This document shows positions 41,560 through 48,774 of a stretch of 48,861 nucleotides of DNA, piece after piece; the stretch's first letter is position 1; the number at the start of each line of letters is the position of its first letter. This stretch comes from CAZXLT01 sp964641545 (lineage in GTDB: Bacteria; Patescibacteriota; Saccharimonadia; Saccharimonadales; AWTP1-31). The notes beneath the pieces were generated by a model. It was given only the letters and a program-made list of their open reading frames with translations, was not told where the DNA came from and made no database searches. The DNA lies in NCBI GenBank assembly GCA_964641545.1, contig CAZXLT010000007.1:1-48861 (forward strand). Direction: 5' to 3'. Both the position numbers and the translations under genes were made by a program.

Positions 41560-41748
41560 ATGAAAAAAGCAAAAGAACAACTCAATAGTGGCAGCGGCGG
41601 CGACATGGTCTACTGCCTAGGTCTGCTAGGCGCACTCGTATACTATGTCGGCGCGGTCGATGGTTTTTGGAACATTATTGTAGCCATTGCCAAGTCGTTT
41701 TTGTGGCCAGCGTTTGTCGTGTTTGATCTACTGAAGTTCTTGAATTAA
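41560..41748 (+). CDS. Small membrane protein
   Basis: 62 residues: basic, polar N terminus, then two hydrophobic segments (about 20-34 and 38-58). TATAAT then GGAGG 9 nt before the ATG: one of the few starts here with a classic ribosome-binding site. Unknown function; divergent from the oxidase gene. Confidence 0.6.
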   Translation: MKKAKEQLNSGSGGDMVYCLGLLGALVYYVGAVDGFWNIIVAIAKSFLWPAFVVFDLLKFLN

Positions 41749-41765
41749 TCTCAAAATTTTTTACG

Positions 41766-42560
41766 CTACTTGATGTCTCGTCCTCTAAAAGTGAGCCACG
41801 AGAAAAAGCCGGAAGCTATAATGATCAGTGCAAAATACCAGCAGTTAGCCCAGTTATAAGTTCCCCGGAGTATTGCCTCTGGCTGGTAGTAGTGAAATGG
41901 CATAAGTTTGCTTGGTAATTCTAGCCAACTAACGGTACCTGCCAATGAACTGACGATGTATCCCCCTAGCCCTACTGCTGTTGCCACACCGAGGCTTGCA
42001 GAGCGACCCCAACCTGTAGCAGTTAAAACATATGCAACGCTCGCAAAACTCAAAACCATTAACTCGCATACAAGACTTGCAAGGATTATTTTGCTGGTAC
42101 CTATATTTAAATCAACAAATTTTGCGGTTACGAGTGTAGTCACGAGCGCAACTGTGCTTACTGTGGTTATAATTGTCGCCCCGACCACAGCTTTTGCAGC
42201 AAGTAATTTTGAGCGCGAAATCGGTCTGGCCAATAACCCTTCAATTGTTTTATCCTGCTCTTCCCTGGCAAGTAAACTACCCCCTAAGCCGATTGCCAGA
42301 ACGCCTAGCAGTAGAGGCAGCATGAGAAAGAACACTTGGCTATTCAAGAAACCGACTTCAGAGAAAAAGTCAGCACTTCCACCAATAAACTGAAGGGTTG
42401 ATTCGGGGATATTCTGGAAACTTTTTTGTAACGCTTCTGCGTCATTTTTAAAGCTCGGATAAAAGATCATGTTTATAAAAATCAACCCAAACGATGCAAC
42501 CGACCACCACACAATGCTGATACGCCGTTGCCATAACGTCCATTTAATTACCGGTTTCAT
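41766..42560 (-). CDS. ABC-2 type transporter permease
   Basis: 264 residues, six helices, typical ABC-2 (NatB/CcmB-like) pattern: GLARPISRSKLLAAK-like GLLARPISRSKLLAAKAVV cytoplasmic loop. Forms an exporter with the ATPase encoded directly upstream (2 bp apart). Substrate unknown; drugs, peptides or Na+ in relatives. Confidence 0.88.
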   Translation of the reverse strand: MKPVIKWTLWQRRISIVWWSVASFGLIFINMIFYPSFKNDAEALQKSFQNIPESTLQFIGGSADFFSEVGFLNSQVFFLMLPLLLGVLAIGLGGSLLAREEQDKTIEGLLARPISRSKLLAAKAVVGATIITTVSTVALVTTLVTAKFVDLNIGTSKIILASLVCELMVLSFASVAYVLTATGWGRSASLGVATAVGLGGYIVSSLAGTVSWLELPSKLMPFHYYQPEAILRGTYNWANCWYFALIIIASGFFSWLTFRGRDIK

Positions 42561-42562
42561 GT

Positions 42563-43468
42563 TTAGTTGGCCTCCGCGTTGTAGTAGTGCATAAACAGTT
42601 CCTCAAGGTCGAGGTTACGCGCGTCGATCTTGGCAACGTCAAATTTTGCCAGCACACTGAACAAATCTCTAAGTCGGCCGTGAAAGTGGATCGTCACATT
42701 CTGATTATTACTAGTTTGAATTTTCAGCCCAGATACTTTTTTTAATTCGCTCAGTGGCGCAGCCAACTCAAATGTTATATCAAAAGTTTGAGCCGCTTCT
42801 TTAACTAAATCAGCAATCACACGCTCAGCTATTAGTTTTCCCTCGCGAATCACACCAACGCGATCACACATTTTCTGTACTTCACTCAAAATATGGCTAC
42901 TCGCAAAAACCGTGTTACCTCGTTGCTTCGCTTCTTGCATTAACCGGTAGAACTTTGCCTGCATAAGCGGATCTAGCCCGCTAGTGGGTTCATCAAGAAT
43001 TAACACCTGCGGCTGGTGCATGACTGCTTGAATAAGCCCAATTTTTTGTCTGTTACCACGCGAAAGATCACCCAGCTTTTTTTTGAGATCTGCCTGGAAC
43101 TCCTTGGCAAGCTTCCTTGCATATTGCAGGTGACCGCCACCTTGTAGATCATCGACATATGTTAGATATTGCAAACCATTCATTTTAGGATACGCTGCAA
43201 AATCTCCTGAGAGGTAGCCAACAGAGCGCCTTATGGCAACACTATCGTGCTTCACATCTTTTCCTAAAATAGTAGCCGTGCCACTACTCGGCTGTAGAAA
43301 GTTAAGCAGTATCCTTATGGTTGTAGACTTCCCGGCACCGTTTGGCCCAAGGAAACCATACACCTCACCGGCGTTCACTTTCAGATTCAAGTTTTTCAAA
43401 GCAAACTTATCAGTACCCGAATACTGTTTGCTGAGTCTGTCGACTACAATCACTGTTGCTTCATTCAT
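42563..43468 (-). CDS. ABC transporter ATP-binding protein
   Basis: 301 residues. Walker A GPNGAGKST, signature LSRGNRQKIGLIQA, Walker B VLILDEPTSGLDP, switch His in ASSHILSE. Extra C-terminal domain as in NatA/BcrA-type exporters. TACAAT ends 6 nt before the ATG. Confidence 0.95.
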   Translation of the reverse strand: MNEATVIVVDRLSKQYSGTDKFALKNLNLKVNAGEVYGFLGPNGAGKSTTIRILLNFLQPSSGTATILGKDVKHDSVAIRRSVGYLSGDFAAYPKMNGLQYLTYVDDLQGGGHLQYARKLAKEFQADLKKKLGDLSRGNRQKIGLIQAVMHQPQVLILDEPTSGLDPLMQAKFYRLMQEAKQRGNTVFASSHILSEVQKMCDRVGVIREGKLIAERVIADLVKEAAQTFDITFELAAPLSELKKVSGLKIQTSNNQNVTIHFHGRLRDLFSVLAKFDVAKIDARNLDLEELFMHYYNAEAN

Positions 43469-43541
43469 ACTGGTATTGTACCGCGTACTTCGTGCTTGCC
43501 ATAGTTTGTGTGATAAGCGACTATCTTGGAGGGTATCACAA

Positions 43542-44054
43542 CTATTTCACTACTGCGTATTTATTTCTGATTACACCGTCGCCTAATTCTTGCGTTTCAA
43601 GCAGCTTTAACCTTATGTTTGTGCCGTTGATAGACAGCAATCGCATCCCTGCTCCAAATAGCAATGGGTAAATTGTAATGATTACCTCATCAACTAAACC
43701 CGCTCCAACAAATGCGTTATTTACTGTTGAGCCTCCTGCTAAGACGCACGAAGTGAGGCCTTTTTCTTTAAGTGCAGAAGCAACCTCTTTGGGAGGTCCG
43801 CTTATATATTCGACACCACTAACGACAGCACCATTTTCCGGGCTACGAGTCCATACATAGGTAGTCGCTCCAGTAATAGGGAATACTTCGCCTTTATATT
43901 GTTCAAAGGTATTCTTGCCAACAATTACTGCACCACACTCTCTAACCAGGTCTTCGAATAAGCTACCATCTTCTTTGGTCGGCCAATCCGAATTCCCGTC
44001 TGCCATAGCGATATTTCCATCAAGTGTGGATGCGGGACTCCAAATTATTTTCAT
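43542..44054 (-). CDS. RibD C-terminal-domain / dihydrofolate-reductase-fold protein
   Basis: 170 residues. SPASTLDGNIAMADGNSDW at the start, VGKNTFEQY and SCVLAGGSTVNNAFVGAGLVDEVIITIYPLLFGAGMRLL are the RibD_C pattern (YwjB/YyaP group). The family reduces pterin- or flavin-like substrates with NADPH. No deaminase domain and no riboflavin genes nearby. TATACT ends 6 nt before ATG 44054. Confidence 0.85.
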   Translation of the reverse strand: MKIIWSPASTLDGNIAMADGNSDWPTKEDGSLFEDLVRECGAVIVGKNTFEQYKGEVFPITGATTYVWTRSPENGAVVSGVEYISGPPKEVASALKEKGLTSCVLAGGSTVNNAFVGAGLVDEVIITIYPLLFGAGMRLLSINGTNIRLKLLETQELGDGVIRNKYAVVK

Positions 44055-44145
44055 AGCTGCAGTATAACAAAAATAGAGAATCCACCCGAGACAGCATCTA
44101 ACACCCACTATAGTCGAGGTCTACCTAATTTTCTGAAAAACTAGT

Positions 44146-45000
44146 CTAGCCACGAGTATTAATGATGGTGTGGCCAACAAACTGTCGAGTCGAAAGATCA
44201 ATAGCACGAACAACTGCCGCAGCAAATGTCCTCTCACCTATTGCCTCTCTAGTTCTTTCAGCAATATCGGTGAGACTTCCGCTCATATCTACAAAGTAAG
44301 GATCCTCAGTAAAGTGAGGCACGGGAGTTTCTTTATCATCAGGGTCGTTTACGCCGTACGTCTGTATCGCAAAACCTTCCCCAGGGCTAATATCGTCTAA
44401 GTGTGCTTCAAATGTTTTTCTAATTGGCATTCCAGATTCGGGATCTTTACGAACTACCGCCATTCCAAAAGGTAAACTTGCATCTTCGCGCAAATCAATT
44501 ACCCCAGTTATGCGAGGCGTGTTGATAGGTGCGTCAGGCTCAAAGCTTGATAAGTCGATTGGAACATCCCTGCCCTCCATCATTCCTAAAACTGTCGGCG
44601 CATTTCTGACAGCGTCTATAAGCGGCGACCCTTGTTCTACGGCTTCCAATACTGGGCGCGTCTGCGCTCCGTTAGATGCTGCGAATACTCCATTTTTTGT
44701 ATCACTTGCATGATAGTAAACCAACGCTGCATCAGATACTTGAGCCATCTGTTCACTCGTCATACCTGGAGCTACTAAGCGAACAGCACTTCCTTCAAGA
44801 ATTGCTGTTCTATTTTTTGAGCCATCGCTACGACCACCAAACGAGTATGCAATGATAAACTCGCCCTCGTGTATGCCCTCTCCGCGCCCCATAGCAAGCC
44901 ATCTACCAGGGTAGCCGTTATCCTGCATTAGCTCTTGTTGACGAGCTGGGTTGCGATCAAACTCGTGATAACCATACGATTCTAAATGGGCTGCTGACAT
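44146..45000 (-). CDS. IMP cyclohydrolase-like protein (PurO family)
   Basis: 284 residues. YPGRWLAMGRGEGIHEGEFIIAYSFGGRSDGSKNR near 30-64 matches the archaeal-type IMP cyclohydrolase family, which closes the purine ring of FAICAR to give IMP. No other purine gene is nearby, and reduced CPR genomes usually lack the pathway, so another activity is possible. AAAGGAG precedes ATG 45000; a likely promoter TTGCAA-17-GATACT follows the upstream terminator. Confidence 0.75.
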   Translation of the reverse strand: MSAAHLESYGYHEFDRNPARQQELMQDNGYPGRWLAMGRGEGIHEGEFIIAYSFGGRSDGSKNRTAILEGSAVRLVAPGMTSEQMAQVSDAALVYYHASDTKNGVFAASNGAQTRPVLEAVEQGSPLIDAVRNAPTVLGMMEGRDVPIDLSSFEPDAPINTPRITGVIDLREDASLPFGMAVVRKDPESGMPIRKTFEAHLDDISPGEGFAIQTYGVNDPDDKETPVPHFTEDPYFVDMSGSLTDIAERTREAIGERTFAAAVVRAIDLSTRQFVGHTIINTRG

Positions 45001-45063
45001 GACTAGCTCCTTTAATATAATTGTGTCTAGTATCTTACCTGGCAAGATTTATTGCAAGCATAA

Positions 45064-45090
45064 GAAAAGCTCCTCAGACGAGGAGCTTAA
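45064..45090 (-). terminator. Terminator behind the HAD gene
   Basis: Minus strand: AAGCTCCTCG/TGAGGAGCTT with TTTTC following. The stem is nearly the same as that of the lysC attenuator (3847-3873). Confidence 0.75.
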
Positions 45091-45120
45091 CCATAACCGG
45101 GATTGGAGGGCCATCGTAGA
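45091..45120 (-). repeat. Intergenic repeat copy R3 (tRNA-Lys 3'-end-like)
   Basis: Minus strand holds ACGATGGCCCTCCAATCC followed by CGGTTATGGTTAA. From GGCCCTCC to TTAA it matches copy R1 (46238-46259) at all but one position. A terminator hairpin follows directly, as in the other copies. Confidence 0.7.
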
Positions 45121-45134
45121 CGTTATTGGAACTT

Positions 45135-45677
45135 TTATCCAAAAAAGCCGTCAGGATCAATTCTATCAACAAGCATAGTTTTTATGCCATGTTGCGATGC
45201 TCCCCACACATCATCAAACGGATTATCACCGATCATGACTACAGATTCAGGTGGCACCGCAAGAGTTGCAAGAATATGCTCGTAATATACCTTGCCGGGT
45301 TTATAGGGCAACATCGTTCCTTCCTGATACGGTTGAAAGAGGTGCGTAAGGCCAAATCGTTCACCTAATGTTGTCACATCCAATTCGTTGTTAGTAGCTA
45401 GCGATACTGTCTTCATTGCTGATCTCATTGCTATGAGCGCAGCAGTTACTTCATCTGTAAGTTCATCATGTCGGTAAGCTGGGGTTAGGCAACCATCAAG
45501 GTCCAAAAGTACATGCTCGACTCCATTGTGCAACAGCAGTCCTACGTCAAAATGAACAAAACTTGGCAAGTGCCATGTAGCATCGTGCCCTTCCTCTTCT
45601 GTGAATAGCCTGATTCTGTCCTGCTCAGAAAATGCAAGTCCTGCTTTTGGATCAGTACCTTCAAATGGAAAACTCAT
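45135..45677 (-). CDS. HAD-superfamily phosphatase (YqeG-like, class IIIA)
   Basis: 180 residues. VLLDLDGCLTP (nucleophile D-x-D), SLATNNE (motif II), Lys in PYKPGKVYYEHIL and VVMIGDNPFDDVWGA (motif IV) are all present. YqeG/GEP4-like relatives act on phosphatidylglycerol-phosphate or nucleotides. Leaderless: TACTAT ends 7 nt before the ATG. Flanked on both sides by repeat copies. Confidence 0.82.
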   Translation of the reverse strand: MSFPFEGTDPKAGLAFSEQDRIRLFTEEEGHDATWHLPSFVHFDVGLLLHNGVEHVLLDLDGCLTPAYRHDELTDEVTAALIAMRSAMKTVSLATNNELDVTTLGERFGLTHLFQPYQEGTMLPYKPGKVYYEHILATLAVPPESVVMIGDNPFDDVWGASQHGIKTMLVDRIDPDGFFG

Positions 45678-45691
45678 AGCAAATATAGTAA

Positions 45692-45718
45692 CAAAAACAG
45701 AGGCTAATTACCTCTGTT
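45692..45718 (-). terminator. Terminator hairpin upstream of the HAD gene
   Basis: Minus strand: ACAGAGG and CCTCTGT around TAATTAG, then TTTTT; it ends the Nudix transcript. The T run merges into the HAD promoter. Confidence 0.75.
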
Positions 45719-45720
45719 GT

Positions 45721-45754
45721 AAGCATAATCGTAGTGGAGGGCCATCGTGGAACT
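45721..45754 (-). repeat. Intergenic repeat copy R2
   Basis: Minus strand AGTTCCACGATGGCCCTCCA then CTACGATTATGCTTA. It shares AGTTCCA, ACGATGGCCCTCCA and TTATG-TTA with R3, with a few changes. A 13-codon frame from its ATG (MALHYDYAYNRGN) ends in the loop of the following hairpin; this may be chance. Confidence 0.65.
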
Positions 45755-45795
45755 AATTGCAACCACTTTCTCAACTAAAGACAGCCGACTTACTG

Positions 45796-46200
45796 CTATG
45801 ACTTGCTTAACCTCAGCGCTTCAGTAAGAGCATCTCTTGCTTGTTCAATAACTATCTTGGCTCTAAGGGCACCATTGTGCTCAAGTTCAGTTAGGCTGAA
45901 CCATTGATATGCCATTAACTCGTCCCTTTTCAAGACAATATCGCCCTTTAGTTCTCCCATAAAAGTATCGATTATAAGCTCGCCGCGAGGAGTAATTATC
46001 CTGTAGCTCTTTAAGAAGAGTGGATTAGCTAAACGTGCTCCCAATTCTTCTTTAACCTCACGGACAACAGCCTGTTTCGAAGTCTCGCCTTCCTCAACGG
46101 CTCCACCAGGAAAACTCCAAAGGCCTTTGGCTATTTCTTTTCTTTGCTGGACAAGTAAAACCTTGTCATTTTCTATAAATACTACGTCCGCTACTTTCAT
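45796..46200 (-). CDS. Nudix hydrolase (8-oxo-dGTPase-like size)
   Basis: 134 residues, Nudix box FPGGAVEEGETSKQAVVREVKEELG complete near 30-54. Third Nudix gene of the window and not closely similar to the other two. TATCAT ends 6 nt before the ATG (leaderless). Lies between repeat copies R1 and R2. Confidence 0.9.
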   Translation of the reverse strand: MKVADVVFIENDKVLLVQQRKEIAKGLWSFPGGAVEEGETSKQAVVREVKEELGARLANPLFLKSYRIITPRGELIIDTFMGELKGDIVLKRDELMAYQWFSLTELEHNGALRAKIVIEQARDALTEALRLSKS

Positions 46201-46215
46201 ATAAACATGATAACA

Positions 46216-46237
46216 AAAAGACGCTTTCGCGTCTTTT
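46216..46237 (-). terminator. Terminator hairpin upstream of the Nudix gene
   Basis: AAAAGACGC and GCGTCTTTT around a GAAA-type loop, perfect 9-pair stem followed by T on the minus strand. Confidence 0.8.
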
Positions 46238-46399
46238 AAGCATAACCGGGATTGGAGGGCCCAGTGGGATTCGACTCACCTTCGGCGAGCCCGTCGCAAC
46301 TTCTTTGCAAACAAGTGTGTAAGAGTTGACTCCCTTGCGAAATGCCGCAGGCATTTCTCACCACTCCACGCTCCACGTTTCGTGGCTAGATTCAATGAG
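46238..46399 (-). repeat. Partial second copy of the tRNA-Lys 3' end with a hairpin-rich insert (R1)
   Basis: Minus strand: 46251-46274 repeat 46437-46460 of tRNA-Lys exactly (24 bp, from the T loop through CCA and AAT). Upstream lies GCCACGAAACGTGG, resembling the tRNA anticodon/variable/T-stem region, then an insert with hairpins GAAATGCC/GGCATTTC, CAAC/GTTG and CTCGCC/GGTGAG. The tail CCGGTTATGCTTA is shared with R3. Confidence 0.75.
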
Positions 46400-46443
46400 C
46401 TCCAATTTTAAAACCCCACTTTCGTGAGGTTCAAAAATTGGAG
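46400..46443 (-). terminator. Hairpin terminator whose stem includes the tRNA-Lys CCA end
   Basis: Minus strand: CTCCAATTTT (with the tRNA CCA) pairs with AAAATTGGAG, and inside it GAACCTCAC pairs with GTGGGGTTT around a GAAA loop. Third example of the type after tRNA-Gly and tRNA-Pro. Confidence 0.75.
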
Positions 46444-46515
46444 GGCCCAGTGGGATTCGAACCCACGACACGTGGCTTAAAAGGCCACTGCTCTAACCAA
46501 CTGAGCTATGGGCCC
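46439..46515 (-). tRNA. tRNA-Lys (anticodon TTT)
   Basis: Acceptor GGGCCCA/TGGGCCC, D stem GCTC/GAGC, anticodon stem GTGGC/GCCAC closing CTTTTAA, T arm GTGGG-TTCGAAT-CCCAC, encoded CCA. The discriminator is T73, whereas lysine tRNAs normally carry A or G. Confidence 0.93.
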
Positions 46516-46544
46516 GTAGTTGACGGGCAGCAAATTAACTCCTT

Positions 46545-46574
46545 ATATTATCTATTTTTTGCCCAAAAAGTCAA
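46545..46574 (-). promoter_or_regulatory. tRNA-Lys promoter
   Basis: Minus strand: TTGACT (46569-46574), 18-nt spacer, TAATAT (46545-46550), about 30 nt before the tRNA. Confidence 0.65.
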
Positions 46575-46629
46575 TCTGTTTACTCTACTGAGTATGCTTC
46601 TGTTGTACAGTCAACTATACTAAGTTTAT

Positions 46630-47496
46630 ATGGGTCTTCCGATTTGGTATTTTACGCTTCTTGTATATTTTATTGGCTCAACAACCAATAGTCTTTTGCA
46701 GCGCAAGCTAGCAGTTAACAGTAAGCTACCGCCAAAGCTTGTTACAGCCATTTTATACTCGTGCTTCTTGATGCCACTTGGGTTTGTTATTGCTGGAACT
46801 CAGCGAAACTTTTGGATTAACTGGCAGCCAATAACCGTACTGCTTTTGTTGCTGCAAGCAGTGTGTATTGCCGGCTTCTTTGCAAGAGCGTTTCAATTAA
46901 ACAGAGTTTTAGATGCCACCCAGTATGTAGTCATCATGAATATGTACACCATAGTCACGGTATTGATTGGCATCTTTATTCTGCATGAAGATTTCACTGG
47001 TTCGCAGTTTATCGGAACATTGTTGCTCATTCTGGGAGGTATATTGGTAGTGATAAAAGGCTTCACCAAAGAAGCAATGCGTTTTGACCGACACACCTTG
47101 GAAATGTTTGCGCTGTCTATGGCGTTAGGTGTTGGTTTAGCTGCCGAGCGTGGTGCGCTGAACTACATGAGTTACTCGGTGTACGCCGTTTTGGGCTGGG
47201 GTCTGCAAACATTGTTCTTATGTGTAGTCGCACGAAAAGACTGGAAGAAACTATCCAAAATCACCAAGAAAGAGTGGAAAGATATCGCCAAACTTGGCAC
47301 AGCGCGAGCATTTCATAACAGTGGATTTTTTCTATCTGTCGCCCTATCAAAGAATATTGCGTTGATTGCGTCGGTTAGCAGCTTTCGTATCCCGTTAGTT
47401 TTTATAGCCAGTTTTCTGTTTCTTAACGAACGAGACCATCTGTTACGACGCTTTGCTGGTGTTACTATTGCTACAATTGGGCTAATTTTAATCTAG
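46630..47496 (+). CDS. EamA/DMT-superfamily transporter
   Basis: 288 residues, about ten helices in two repeats of five (first ends LLLILGGILVVIKGF, second ends FAGVTIATIGLILI), the EamA architecture. Probably exports or imports a small metabolite; substrate unknown. TATACT ends 8 nt before the ATG. Confidence 0.82.
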   Translation: MGLPIWYFTLLVYFIGSTTNSLLQRKLAVNSKLPPKLVTAILYSCFLMPLGFVIAGTQRNFWINWQPITVLLLLLQAVCIAGFFARAFQLNRVLDATQYVVIMNMYTIVTVLIGIFILHEDFTGSQFIGTLLLILGGILVVIKGFTKEAMRFDRHTLEMFALSMALGVGLAAERGALNYMSYSVYAVLGWGLQTLFLCVVARKDWKKLSKITKKEWKDIAKLGTARAFHNSGFFLSVALSKNIALIASVSSFRIPLVFIASFLFLNERDHLLRRFAGVTIATIGLILI

Positions 47497-47518
47497 GCTT
47501 CGGGTTAAAACAGCGTAG

Positions 47519-48016
47519 TTATTTCTTGCCAAGTCTTTTTTTGCCACCGTGTCCACCTTTATTGCTTGACCAAAGAATCAAAAAGCTCGCTAATGCAGCA
47601 GCGCCTACCGTTACACCTTGGAATTGTTGCAAGGTGTTCCACGCGTCCGAAGACATAATTGTGTAGGCAGTTCCGTCTGCGAGTAAAGGTACTACCAGTA
47701 ACGTTAGTAGCACTCCGCTAAGTAGCGCCGGAATAAGGTTCAGTAAAAATTTACTAGCTCCAACACTTTTACGCATAAAAATCATGGTTAACACTGCTGG
47801 CAAAACTAAAAACCCAATTGTTGCTGCCGAATGGACACCCGTGCTCGAAGTCGGGAAGAACGAGTTAAAGAATTGCAGGAAATCGCTGCCTAAAAATTCG
47901 TTGACTACGCTACCCGCACATAACGCTAGGAAAACCAAGGCTGCGTTAATACGGAATACTAATATTAGCACCGCGGGAACAACAGTAAGCGCGCCGATAA
48001 CAATAAGCGGATTCAT
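47519..48016 (-). CDS. Membrane protein of unknown function
   Basis: 165 residues, four or five helices (about 2-20, 25-42, 66-82, 92-112, 135-150), Gly/Lys-rich tail KGGHGGKKRLGKK inside the cell. A CvpA-like helix arrangement (NEFLGSDFLQFFNSF) is suggestive but weak. TAGACT, which lies over the last codons of the upstream methyltransferase gene, ends 6 nt before the ATG. Confidence 0.6.
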   Translation of the reverse strand: MNPLIVIGALTVVPAVLILVFRINAALVFLALCAGSVVNEFLGSDFLQFFNSFFPTSSTGVHSAATIGFLVLPAVLTMIFMRKSVGASKFLLNLIPALLSGVLLTLLVVPLLADGTAYTIMSSDAWNTLQQFQGVTVGAAALASFLILWSSNKGGHGGKKRLGKK

Positions 48017-48020
48017 GCTG

Positions 48021-48686
48021 TTAGTCTAGCATATCAACCGAATCAGCAGGACCTTCTACAACCTTGCGGAATGCCGCAATAAGAAACTGCCCGCTAAGCC
48101 CAACCATGTCAGTTCTGTAGTTCTCGAATGCCATATCTTGCATGCAAAAATCTATCAACTCTTCGCTGGTCTTAACTCCATCATCCGAGAAATTGCTCGT
48201 AAATCCACGGTCCGGCTTGTTGGCTATCACCACAAAACCACCGAGCTTTAGCCTTTGACCGAACCAGCGCAGCGCTCGCTTGTAGTCGATATAATTTAAT
48301 ATGTCAGAGAATACCACTAGATCTGCTTGCGGCTCGCCTGTATCGCTATGTTCAGCCAGATACTGATCAATAGCAAACTCGCATTCGGGCTCTTGCCCGG
48401 CAGTTAGTGAATCTATGTCAACCGCAAACTCCTGGTTGCCACCAATCATTGATCCATGATCTGACAACGCTATGTCTATCATCGCGGTCGGCAAGCGCCG
48501 CCCATTAACTTGCGCGCGTGACGCCATAGACTGAACTCCACTGCCCACGTCTATAGCAACTGGATTGGTCGAAGGATAATCGAGAGCTTCGATCACCGGG
48601 ACGAGATGTGGGTCCTTAATGCTCGCAACGTCGTAGCATCTGCCGCCGAGTCGCTGCCACTGTTCTAATATTTCAGGATTGGTCAT
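48021..48686 (-). CDS. Probable SAM-dependent methyltransferase
   Basis: 221 residues. AIDVGSGVQSM (motif I), MIDIALSD (motif II), DLVVFSDILNYIDYKRALRW (motif IV/V) and LKLGGFVVIANK (post-motif) follow the class I methyltransferase order, though GSGVQS differs from the usual GxGxG. Substrate unknown. 4 bp before the next gene. Confidence 0.65.
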   Translation of the reverse strand: MTNPEILEQWQRLGGRCYDVASIKDPHLVPVIEALDYPSTNPVAIDVGSGVQSMASRAQVNGRRLPTAMIDIALSDHGSMIGGNQEFAVDIDSLTAGQEPECEFAIDQYLAEHSDTGEPQADLVVFSDILNYIDYKRALRWFGQRLKLGGFVVIANKPDRGFTSNFSDDGVKTSEELIDFCMQDMAFENYRTDMVGLSGQFLIAAFRKVVEGPADSVDMLD

Positions 48687-48774
48687 ATTATTTAGATTTT
48701 TCTCTCAATATAAAGCTTCGTTACAAACGATAGGTTCATACCAACGGTAACCGCGCAAAAGTTCTTAGCACTAG

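Noticed and set aside
45721..45754. Leader peptide MALHYDYAYNRGN before the HAD gene
   Set aside because: Its sister repeats do not keep the frame (R1 lacks the ATG), and no competing antiterminator was found; the hairpin is better explained as the terminator of the Nudix gene.
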